A DNA stretch of 12,153 bases from Lachnospiraceae bacterium (GTDB taxonomy: Bacteria > Bacillota > Clostridia > Lachnospirales > Lachnospiraceae): contig JAFUUM010000412.1 in NCBI GenBank assembly GCA_017477805.1, positions 1-12,153 on the forward strand. Reading direction: 5' to 3'. Below are positions 1 through 6,410 of this stretch, one piece after another. Made by a program: the position numbers and the translations under genes. Below the pieces are notes generated by a model. The model worked only from the letters and a program-made list of their open reading frames with translations. It searched no databases and had not been told where the DNA came from. Within the stretch, counting starts at the first letter, position 1. Each line of letters starts with the position of its first letter.

Positions 1-1
1 C

Positions 2-163
2 AAGAGATTTGATATCAAACCCATGTATGCGGAAGATGCCTGCGTACAGATGGAACTTCTCGGACATGACTTCTTCGTATTCTATAATGCGGAAACCGAT
101 CAGGTGAACGTGGTATATAAGAGAAAAGGAAACACCTACGGCCTCATCGAACCCGAGGAATAA
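2..163 (+). CDS. hpf: Ribosome hibernation promoting factor, long form (3' end only)
   Basis: The 53 C-terminal residues of a protein whose start lies before the window. The read-through KRFDIKPMYAEDACVQMELL, then a GHDFFVF core, N-A-E-T-D and VVYKRK, ending in GLIEPEE, matches the C-terminal dimerisation domain of long-form HPF (also called YvyD or sigma-54 modulation protein). From family knowledge, this domain lets long HPF pair two 70S ribosomes into inactive 100S dimers in slow growth; the missing N-terminal domain would bind the 30S decoding centre. It acts in the cytoplasm. It is followed 47 nt later by an intrinsic terminator, so it is probably the last gene of its own transcript and independent of the butyrate operon. 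The short match is very characteristic, so the identification is firm despite the truncation. Confidence 0.88.
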   Translation, partial: KRFDIKPMYAEDACVQMELLGHDFFVFYNAETDQVNVVYKRKGNTYGLIEPEE

Positions 164-210
164 GAAGAAAACAGTCAGAAAGTAACAAGTTCAAAATCAT
201 AAAATTACGC

Positions 211-247
211 AATACGGCTCCGGATAAAAAACCGGAGTCGTATTTTT
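211..247 (+). terminator. Intrinsic terminator after hpf
   Basis: The arms AATACGGCTCCGG (211-223) and CCGGAGTCGTATT (232-244) form a 13-bp stem with one G-T wobble around an A-rich 8-nt loop. The 3' arm runs into TATTTTT. This is a classic rho-independent terminator separating hpf from the butyrate operon promoter. Its A-rich left flank is poorer in T on the opposite strand, so it is mainly one-directional. Confidence 0.88.
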
Positions 248-277
248 AGTTTCTTTTGCCGGATTCCTTGTTTTGTC

Positions 278-306
278 TTGCAAATGGAAGACCCTTGTGC
301 TATTCT
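278..306 (+). promoter_or_regulatory. Predicted sigma-A promoter of the thl-etfA operon (extended -10)
   Basis: TTGCAA (278-283, 4 of 6 to the -35 consensus), a 17-bp spacer, then TATTCT (301-306, 4 of 6) preceded by TG at 298-299, an extended -10. A start near 313 would leave a leader of about 75 nt before thl. The hexamers are only moderate, but the spacing, the extended -10 and the overlap with a Rex-like operator agree. TACAAT at 355-360 is an alternative -10 but has no acceptable -35. Confidence 0.45.
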
Positions 307-312
307 TAACAA
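295..312 (+). promoter_or_regulatory. Candidate Rex operator overlapping the operon promoter
   Basis: TTGTGCTATTCTTAACAA matches the clostridial/firmicute Rex box TTGTKAA-N4-TTMACAA at 12 of 14 defined positions, including a perfect right half-site TTAACAA (306-312). It covers the proposed -10, the position expected for repression by steric block. Rex leaves DNA when NADH/NAD+ is high, and control of butyryl-CoA synthesis genes by Rex is established in Clostridium. The site assignment here is inference from sequence. Confidence 0.55.
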
Positions 313-318
313 AGTGGT

Positions 319-336
319 GTGACAAAAAAATAACAA
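319..336 (+). promoter_or_regulatory. Weaker second Rex-like element
   Basis: GTGACAA-AAAA-ATAACAA matches the same 18-bp Rex pattern at 10 of 14 defined positions. It begins 24 bp after the first candidate, just past the predicted transcription start. The region is A-rich, so chance similarity is quite possible. Confidence 0.2.
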
Positions 337-338
337 AC

Positions 339-352
339 TTTGTACGCACAAA
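339..352 (+). repeat. Short perfect inverted repeat in the thl leader
   Basis: TTTGT (339-343) and ACAAA (348-352) flank a 4-nt centre, ACGC. It lies between the proposed promoter and the thl ribosome binding site. It could be part of an operator or merely a chance palindrome; the 5-bp arms are too short to act as a terminator. Confidence 0.3.
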
Positions 353-389
353 AATACAATACATTATAGGATGAAAATGGAGGTATCTC

Positions 390-1577
390 ATGGGAAACAA
401 AGTAGTACTTGCAGGTGCATGTCGTACAGCGATCGGTAAGATGGGCGGAGCCCTCAGCACAGTTCCCGCTGCAGAGCTTGGATCTATCGTAATCAAGGAG
501 GCCTTAAACAGAGCAGGTGTGAAACCCGAGCAGGTTGATCACGTATATATGGGCTGCGTAATCCAGGCAGGTCTTGGTCAGAACGTTGCCCGTCAGGCAT
601 CCATCAAAGCAGGCCTTCCCGTTGAGGTACCTGCCGTTACCGTAAACGTTGTTTGCGGATCCGGATTAAATGCAGTAAACATGGCTGCTCAGATGATCAA
701 GGCAGGCGATGCCGACATTGTTGTAGCAGGCGGTATGGAAAACATGTCTCTGGCACCTTACGCCATGATGAATGGTCGTTTCGGCTATCGTATGAACAAC
801 GGCGTTCTGGTTGACACCATGGTAAATGATGCTCTGACCGACGCTTTCAATAACTATCACATGATGATCACTGCCGAGAACGTAGCTGAGCAGTGGCACC
901 TCACCAGAGAAGAGCTGGATGCTTTCTCCGCTGAGAGCCAGCAGAAGTGCGAAAAGGCTATGAAGGAAGGCAAGTTCAAAGACGAGATCGTTCCCGTAGA
1001 AGTAAAAGTGAAGAAGAACACTGTTATCGTTGACACCGATGAAGGCCCTCGTGCCGGTACTACCGCTGAAGGCCTTGCAGCATTAAAGTGCTGCTCCGGC
1101 AAGAAGGAAGGCGGCGTTGTTACCGCCGGTAACGCTTCCGGTATCAATGACGGTGCTGCAGCTGTAGTTGTTATGAGCGAAGAGAAGGCAAAAGAGCTTG
1201 GCGTTAAGCCCATGGCTACTTTCGTTGCAGGTGCTCTTGGCGGCGTAGATCCTTCCATCATGGGTGTTGGCCCTGTGGCTGCAACCAAGAAGGCAATGGC
1301 TAAGGCAGGCCTTACCGTTGACGATATGGATCTGATCGAAGCTAACGAAGCTTTCGCTGCTCAGTCCGTAGCAGTTGCTAAGGACCTTGGCTTCAACAAA
1401 GACAAACTGAACGTAAACGGCGGTGCTATCGCACTGGGTCACCCCGTAGGTGCTTCCGGCTGCCGTATCCTCGTAACCCTGCTTCACGAGATGCAGAGAA
1501 GAGATGCCAAGAAGGGTCTTGCTACTCTGTGTATCGGTGGTGGTATGGGCTGCGCAACCATCGTTGAGCGTGACTAA
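390..1577 (+). CDS. thl: Acetyl-CoA acetyltransferase (thiolase)
   Basis: Condenses two acetyl-CoA to acetoacetyl-CoA, the entry step of butyrate formation, in the cytoplasm. At 395 residues it has the usual length for a biosynthetic thiolase. The nucleophile is Cys89 in NVVCGSGLNAV, the NEAF motif is at 319-322, His351 lies in GHPVGASG, and the second catalytic Cys381 lies in CIGGGMG near the C-terminus. The start ATG is supported by GGAGG at 379-383, 6 nt upstream. It is the first gene of the operon and is followed by crt after 25 nt. A Rex-like site in its promoter suggests redox control. Codon use is strongly biased (abundant GGT, CTG and AAG, few CGG or ATA), as expected for a highly expressed fermentation gene. 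The related ThlA of Clostridium acetobutylicum has a disulfide redox switch between its two catalytic cysteines; both cysteines exist here, but they exist in all thiolases. Confidence 0.96.
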   Translation: MGNKVVLAGACRTAIGKMGGALSTVPAAELGSIVIKEALNRAGVKPEQVDHVYMGCVIQAGLGQNVARQASIKAGLPVEVPAVTVNVVCGSGLNAVNMAAQMIKAGDADIVVAGGMENMSLAPYAMMNGRFGYRMNNGVLVDTMVNDALTDAFNNYHMMITAENVAEQWHLTREELDAFSAESQQKCEKAMKEGKFKDEIVPVEVKVKKNTVIVDTDEGPRAGTTAEGLAALKCCSGKKEGGVVTAGNASGINDGAAAVVVMSEEKAKELGVKPMATFVAGALGGVDPSIMGVGPVAATKKAMAKAGLTVDDMDLIEANEAFAAQSVAVAKDLGFNKDKLNVNGGAIALGHPVGASGCRILVTLLHEMQRRDAKKGLATLCIGGGMGCATIVERD

Positions 1578-1602
1578 TCACTTCTGATAAGGAGATAAGA
1601 CC

Positions 1603-2379
1603 ATGGGATTTGTAAATTATGAAGTAAAAGGTGCTGTGGGCGTTGTGACCATCAACAGACCCGAAGCCCTGAACGCATTAAACTCCGCAGTCCTCGATGA
1701 CTTAAAGACAGTGATCGAAGGCGTGGACGTAAACGAGATCAGATGCCTGATCCTCACAGGTGCAGGCGAGAAGTCCTTTGTTGCAGGCGCAGACATCGGT
1801 GAGATGAGCTCCCTGACCAAGGCAGAGGGCGAAGCTTTCGGTAAGAAGGGTAATGACATCTTCAGACAGATTGAGACCCTGCCCATCCCCGTGATCGCAG
1901 CTGTTAACGGCTTCGCACTGGGCGGCGGATGTGAGATCGCCATGAGCTGCGATTTCCGGATCTGCTCCGACAACGCTGTATTCGGCCAGCCCGAAGTTGG
2001 CCTGGGTATCACTCCCGGCTTTGGCGGCACTCAGAGACTTGCCCGTCTCGTTGGCCCCGGCATGGCAAAGCAGATGATCTACACCGCAAGAAACATCAAG
2101 GCTGACGAAGCATTCCGTATCGGTCTTGTTAATCAGGTGGTTCCTCAGGAAGAGCTGATGCCCGTTGTTGAAAAGATCGCAAACGGCATCGCAATGAACG
2201 CTCCCATCGCAGTACGCAACTGCAAGAAGGCCATCAATGACGGTCTTGAGGCAGGTATGGAAGAAGCCATCGTCATCGAAGAAAAGCTCTTCGGCGGCTG
2301 CTTCGAAACCCACGACCAGATGGAAGGCATGAGCGCTTTCTTAGAGAAGAGAAAAGAAAAGAATTTCACCAATTCATAA
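1603..2379 (+). CDS. crt: 3-hydroxybutyryl-CoA dehydratase (crotonase)
   Basis: Removes water from (S)-3-hydroxybutyryl-CoA to give crotonyl-CoA, the third step of the pathway. The 258-residue protein is a single enoyl-CoA hydratase/isomerase domain of normal length. It shows the CoA-binding and oxyanion-hole segment FVAGADI at 59-65, the GGGCE loop at 107-111, and both catalytic acids, Glu111 and Glu131 (GQPEVGLG). The presence of both glutamates fits a true hydratase rather than an isomerase. AAGGAG at 1589-1594 supports the start. The gene sits 25 nt after thl and 22 nt before hbd, in one transcription unit. It carries the same strong codon bias as its neighbours. Nothing is broken or unusual. 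Confidence 0.95.
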   Translation: MGFVNYEVKGAVGVVTINRPEALNALNSAVLDDLKTVIEGVDVNEIRCLILTGAGEKSFVAGADIGEMSSLTKAEGEAFGKKGNDIFRQIETLPIPVIAAVNGFALGGGCEIAMSCDFRICSDNAVFGQPEVGLGITPGFGGTQRLARLVGPGMAKQMIYTARNIKADEAFRIGLVNQVVPQEELMPVVEKIANGIAMNAPIAVRNCKKAINDGLEAGMEEAIVIEEKLFGGCFETHDQMEGMSAFLEKRKEKNFTNS

Positions 2380-2401
2380 ATCATATTACGGAGGAAGAAT
2401 C

Positions 2402-3277
2402 ATGAAAGTAGCAGTAATCGGCGCAGGCACAATGGGAAGAGGTATCGCACAGGCTTTCGCACAGTGCGACGAAGTCGAGAAAGTATATCTTTGCGACATC
2501 AAGCAGGAATTCGCTGATGGCGGTAAAGAGAACATCAAAAAAGGTTTTGACAAGAGAATTGCCAAAGGCAAAATGGAACAGGCAGATGCTGACAAGATCC
2601 TTGGAAAGATCCAGACCGGATTAAATGACCAGGCTGTAGATCCCGATCTTGTTGTTGAGGCTGCACTGGAAGTTATGGATCTGAAGAAGCAGTGCTTCAA
2701 GGAGCTGCAGGAGAACATCGTTAAGAACGAGAACTGCATCTACGCTTCCAACACTTCTTCTTTATCCATCACCGAGATCGGTTCCGGATTAAAGAAGCCC
2801 ATCGTTGGTATGCACTTCTTCAATCCCGCACCTGTTATGAAGCTGGTTGAGATCATCGCCGGCATCAACACCCCCGCTGAGGATGTTGCAAAGGTTAGAG
2901 AGATCTCCGAGAAACTGGGCAAGACCCCTGTACAGGTGGAAGAGGCTCCCGGATTTGTTGTTAACCGTATCCTCATCCCCATGATCAACGAAGGCATCCA
3001 GGTTTACTCCGAAGGTATCGCAAGCATCGAAGGCATCGATACCGCTATGAAGCTGGGATGCAACCACCCCATGGGTCCCCTGGAGCTGGGCGACTACATC
3101 GGACTGGATATCGTTCTTGCGATCATGGACGTTATCTACAAAGAGACCGGCGACTCCAAGTATCGCGCATGCACGCTGCTGCGCAAGATGGTTCGCGGTA
3201 AGCACCTCGGCGTAAAGACCGGCATCGGTTTCTACAACTACGCTGACGGCGGCAAGGTACCTGTAGACGCGCGCTGA
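2402..3277 (+). CDS. hbd: 3-hydroxybutyryl-CoA dehydrogenase
   Basis: Reduces acetoacetyl-CoA to (S)-3-hydroxybutyryl-CoA. The N-terminal Rossmann domain has the dinucleotide motif GAGTMGRG (7-14), with an aspartate at position 32 (YLCDIK) that fits NADH rather than NADPH. Catalytic residues are present: Ser119 in SNTSSL, His138 in GMHFFNP and Asn188 in GFVVNR. The C-terminal domain carries NHPMGPLELGDYIGLD (221-236). At 291 residues it is slightly longer than the usual 282; the extra residues are a two-residue insertion before strand 2 and a short polar tail after GFYNY. GGAGGAAG from 2390 gives a strong ribosome site. The gap to bcd (69 nt) is larger than the other gaps and contains a stable stem-loop, so the mRNA may be processed or its level stepped here. 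Confidence 0.95.
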   Translation: MKVAVIGAGTMGRGIAQAFAQCDEVEKVYLCDIKQEFADGGKENIKKGFDKRIAKGKMEQADADKILGKIQTGLNDQAVDPDLVVEAALEVMDLKKQCFKELQENIVKNENCIYASNTSSLSITEIGSGLKKPIVGMHFFNPAPVMKLVEIIAGINTPAEDVAKVREISEKLGKTPVQVEEAPGFVVNRILIPMINEGIQVYSEGIASIEGIDTAMKLGCNHPMGPLELGDYIGLDIVLAIMDVIYKETGDSKYRACTLLRKMVRGKHLGVKTGIGFYNYADGGKVPVDAR

Positions 3278-3291
3278 GTTACGTCATTTTA

Positions 3292-3313
3292 GGGGGCAAT
3301 TTTTATTGCCCCC
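3292..3313 (+). other. Intra-operon stem-loop between hbd and bcd
   Basis: GGGGGCAAT (3292-3300) and ATTGCCCCC (3305-3313) form a perfect 9-bp stem closed by a TTTT loop. The sequence after it (GATCACC) has no run of T, so it is not a standard terminator. It more likely acts as an mRNA processing or stability element that separates thl-crt-hbd from bcd-etfBA, or as a weak attenuator. Confidence 0.7.
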
Positions 3314-3346
3314 GATCACCATTTATAAACGGAGGAATAATAAAAC

Positions 3347-4501
3347 ATGGACTTTCAGTTAAGCAAAGAACATGAGATGGCGAGAAAACTGTTCCAGGAT
3401 TTCGCCCAGAACGAAGTAAAGCCTCTGGCACAGGAAACAGATGAAACTGAGACCTTCCCCAGAGCAACAGTTGAAAAGATGCAGAAATACGGCTTCATGG
3501 GTATTGCGGTACCCAAGGAGTACGGCGGACAGGGTTGTGATCCCCTGACCTACGTTATGTGCGTAGAAGAGCTGGCAAAGGTTTGCGGTACCACCGCAGT
3601 TATCGTGTCCGCTCATTCTTCTCTGTGCTGCGATCCCATCCTGCACTACGGTACGGAAGAGCAGAAACAGAAATTCCTGGTTCCCCTTGCTAAGGGTGAA
3701 AAGCTGGGTGCTTTCGGTCTGACCGAGCCCGGCGCAGGTACCGACGCTCAGGGACAGCAGACCAAGGCTGTTCTGGACGGCGATGAGTACGTATTAAACG
3801 GCAGTAAGTGCTTTATCACCAACGGTAAAGAAGCTGATATCTACATCATCTTCGCAGTGACCGACATCGTTACCGATGCTAAGGGCAGATCCAAGAAGAT
3901 CATCTCCGCTTTCATCGTGGAGAAGGGAACTCCCGGATTTACTTTCGGTACCAAGGAAAAGAAGATGGGTATCAGAGGATCTTCCACTTACGAGCTGATC
4001 TTCACCGATTGCCGCATCCCTAAAGAAAACCTGCTGGGTAAGCTGGGTGAAGGTTTCAAGATCGCTATGCACACCCTGGACGGCGGCCGTATCGGTATTG
4101 CTGCACAGGCTCTGGGTATCGCAGAGGGCGCTCTGGATCTGACCATCGCCTACACCAAGGAAAGAAAGCAGTTCGGTAAGTCCATTGCCGCTCAGCAGAA
4201 CACCTCTTTCCAGATCGCCAACATGGCTACCCGTATCGAGGCTGCAAAGCTTTTGGTTTACGCAGCTGCAAAGGCAAAAGAGACCCAGAAGGTTTACACC
4301 GTGGAAGCTGCTAAGGCAAAGCTGTTCGCAGCTGAGACTGCTATGGCTGTTACCACCGAGTGCGTACAGCTTCACGGCGGATACGGCTACATCAGAGAGT
4401 ACGATGTAGAGAGAATGATGCGCGATGCCAAGATCACCGAGATCTATGAAGGAACCTCCGAGGTTCAGAGAATGGTCATCTCCGGTGCACTTCTTAGATA
4501 A
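3347..4501 (+). CDS. bcd: Butyryl-CoA dehydrogenase (crotonyl-CoA reductase)
   Basis: Reduces crotonyl-CoA to butyryl-CoA. The 384-residue flavoprotein has the standard acyl-CoA dehydrogenase layout: a helical N-terminal domain, then the FAD/substrate segment GAFGLTEPGAGTDA (121-134), then the C-terminal helical domain with QLHGGYGYIREYDVER. The catalytic base is Glu368 in IYEGTSEVQR, at the place typical of short-chain enzymes. GGAGGA at 3331-3336 supports the start. With EtfB and EtfA directly downstream (20 and 13 nt gaps), it should form the cytoplasmic Bcd-EtfAB complex. In Clostridia this complex couples NADH-driven crotonyl-CoA reduction to reduction of ferredoxin (flavin-based electron bifurcation). 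That coupling is inferred from context, as the sequence alone shows only a normal acyl-CoA dehydrogenase. Confidence 0.95.
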   Translation: MDFQLSKEHEMARKLFQDFAQNEVKPLAQETDETETFPRATVEKMQKYGFMGIAVPKEYGGQGCDPLTYVMCVEELAKVCGTTAVIVSAHSSLCCDPILHYGTEEQKQKFLVPLAKGEKLGAFGLTEPGAGTDAQGQQTKAVLDGDEYVLNGSKCFITNGKEADIYIIFAVTDIVTDAKGRSKKIISAFIVEKGTPGFTFGTKEKKMGIRGSSTYELIFTDCRIPKENLLGKLGEGFKIAMHTLDGGRIGIAAQALGIAEGALDLTIAYTKERKQFGKSIAAQQNTSFQIANMATRIEAAKLLVYAAAKAKETQKVYTVEAAKAKLFAAETAMAVTTECVQLHGGYGYIREYDVERMMRDAKITEIYEGTSEVQRMVISGALLR

Positions 4502-4521
4502 TTGGAAAAGGAGACTATACA

Positions 4522-5307
4522 ATGAAAATTGTTGTTTGTGTAAAACAGGTGCCTGATACCGCAGGCGAAGTGAAATTCAAACCCGATGGCTCCCTGGACC
4601 GTGCAGCGATGGAGACGATCATGAACCACGATGATAAGGCAGGCCTTGAGGCTGCTCTGAGATTAAAAGAGCAGTACGGCGCTGAGATCACCGTTGTTAC
4701 CATGGGTCTTCCCAAGGCTGAGGACGTTCTTCGTGAGGCTATGGCTATGGGTGCCGACAAGGCAATCCTGGTAACCGACCGCGTACTGGGCGGTGCCGAT
4801 ACCTGGGCAACCTCCACCACACTGGCTGGTGCCATCCGCAATCTGGAATACGATCTGATCATCACCGGCCGTCAGGCTATCGATGGCGATACCGCACAGG
4901 TTGGACCTCAGCTGTCCGAGCACCTGGGTATTCCCGTGATCAGCTATGCTCAGAAGATCGAAGTGGAAGGCGACTCCGTTGTTGTTGAGCGTCAGTATGA
5001 AGACAGATATCATGTTGTCAGAGCAAAAATGCCCTGCCTGATCACCGCACTGGCTGAGCTGAACGAGCCCAGATACATGACTCCCGGCGGCATCTTCGAT
5101 GCTTACAAGAAGGAGATCACCGTATGGGGCCGTGCAGACTTAAAGGATGTAGATGACTCCAACATCGGTCTGGCAGGTTCTCCTACCAAGATCGCAAAAG
5201 CTTCCGATAAGGTTCGTAAGGGCGCAGGTACCAAGGTAGACAACCTGGGTGCAGCGGAAGCAGCTGACTACATCGTAAATACGTTAAAAGAAAAGTTCGT
5301 GATCTAA
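4522..5307 (+). CDS. etfB: Electron transfer flavoprotein, beta subunit
   Basis: Small subunit of the ETF that passes electrons to Bcd. The 261-residue protein begins with KIVVCVKQVPDT, typical of EtfB, has a nucleotide/flavin-binding stretch GRQAIDGDTAQVGPQ (116-130), and carries the EtfB family signature around VERQYEDRYHVVRAKMPCL and NEPRY (155-185). In bifurcating ETFs, EtfB holds the FAD that takes electrons from NADH. The GDTAQVGP segment is compatible with this but not proof. AAAGGAG lies about 8 nt before the ATG. The stop codon overlaps the ribosome binding site of etfA (AAGGAGGT from 5306), so the two subunits are probably translated in coupled fashion at equal amounts. Confidence 0.95.
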   Translation: MKIVVCVKQVPDTAGEVKFKPDGSLDRAAMETIMNHDDKAGLEAALRLKEQYGAEITVVTMGLPKAEDVLREAMAMGADKAILVTDRVLGGADTWATSTTLAGAIRNLEYDLIITGRQAIDGDTAQVGPQLSEHLGIPVISYAQKIEVEGDSVVVERQYEDRYHVVRAKMPCLITALAELNEPRYMTPGGIFDAYKKEITVWGRADLKDVDDSNIGLAGSPTKIAKASDKVRKGAGTKVDNLGAAEAADYIVNTLKEKFVI

Positions 5308-5320
5308 GGAGGTATTCAAA

Positions 5321-6376
5321 ATGGCTTTAGAAGAATATAAAGGCGTATATGTCTTCGCCCAGCAGGTCGATGGGAAGATCAGCAATATCTCCTTCGAGCT
5401 TCTCGGCAAGGCAACGGATCTGGCAAAAGATCTGAATACAGAAGTAACCGCCATGCTGCTTGGTAAGGACGTTAAGGGCCTTGCAGACCAGCTGGCTGAA
5501 TATGGCGCAGACAAGGTGATCGTTGTTGACGATCCCGAGCTGGAAGTATACAGAACCGAGCCCTATGCTCACGCTGTATGCAGCATCATCAAAGAATTCA
5601 AGCCCGACATCGTACTTTATGGCGCAACCGCCATCGGAAGAGATCTGGCTCCCAGATGTTCCGCAAGAGTACATACCGGTCTGACCGCTGACTGTACCGT
5701 ACTGGAGATCGGTGATTTCCCTCTGACGGTTGCAGAAGGTCAGGAACAGAAACACGGACAGCTCCTGATGACCCGTCCCGCATTCGGTGGTAACACCATC
5801 GCTACCATCGCCTGCCCCGATCATCGTCCTCAGATGGCTACCGTTCGTCCCGGCGTTATGCAGAAGATCGATAAGAAGGCCGGCGCAAAGGCTGAGGTTA
5901 TCGAGTTCAACCCCGGCTTCACCAAGAACAACTGCTACGTAGAAGTGGAAAAGGTTGTTAAGATGGTGAACGATACCGTAGATATCAGCGCTGCTAAGGT
6001 TCTGGTATCCGGTGGTAGAGGCGTTGGTTCCAAAGAGAACTTTGCACTGCTTCAGGATCTGGCAGATGCTCTGGGCGGCGTTGTTTCCTGCTCCCGTGCA
6101 GCTGTAGACTCCGGCTGGTGTGACAAGGATCAGCAGGTTGGACAGACCGGTAAGACCGTTCGTCCTCATCTGTATTTCGCTATCGGTATCTCCGGTGCGA
6201 TCCAGCACGTGGCAGGTATGGAAGAGTCCGATATCATCATCGCCATCAACAAGGATGCATCCGCACCCATCTTTGATGTAGCTGATTACGGTATCGTTGG
6301 CGACCTGAACAAGATCGTTCCCCTTCTGACCGATAAGATCAAGAAAGCACAGGAAGAAAAGAATCAGACCGCATAA
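5321..6376 (+). CDS. etfA: Electron transfer flavoprotein, alpha subunit
   Basis: Large subunit of ETF; binds the FAD that shuttles to Bcd. It has 351 residues: an N-terminal ETF domain (about 5-190), then the FAD-binding domain with GRGVGS (232-237), QVGQTGKTV (272-280) and the family signature LYFAIGISGAIQHVAG (284-299) followed by AINKDASAPIF. The N-terminus starts directly in the ETF fold, so it lacks the extra ferredoxin-like domain found in some anaerobe EtfA proteins. AAGGAGGT, overlapping the etfB stop, drives translation. It is the last pathway gene of the operon. No hairpin with a T-run follows the stop; the next gene starts 34 nt later, so transcription may continue into it. Confidence 0.95.
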   Translation: MALEEYKGVYVFAQQVDGKISNISFELLGKATDLAKDLNTEVTAMLLGKDVKGLADQLAEYGADKVIVVDDPELEVYRTEPYAHAVCSIIKEFKPDIVLYGATAIGRDLAPRCSARVHTGLTADCTVLEIGDFPLTVAEGQEQKHGQLLMTRPAFGGNTIATIACPDHRPQMATVRPGVMQKIDKKAGAKAEVIEFNPGFTKNNCYVEVEKVVKMVNDTVDISAAKVLVSGGRGVGSKENFALLQDLADALGGVVSCSRAAVDSGWCDKDQQVGQTGKTVRPHLYFAIGISGAIQHVAGMEESDIIIAINKDASAPIFDVADYGIVGDLNKIVPLLTDKIKKAQEEKNQTA

Positions 6377-6410
6377 TTTTTCAAAAAATCCATTATGGAA
6401 AAATCTGTTT

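Noticed and set aside
355..360. TACAAT as an alternative -10 for the thl operon.
   Set aside because: No acceptable -35 lies 16-18 bp upstream and no TG extension is present; TATTCT with TG and TTGCAA is better supported.
6374..6392. ATTTTT and AAAAAAT just after the etfA stop as a terminator.
   Set aside because: The possible stem is all A-T with almost no loop and has no GC pairs, so it would not be stable.
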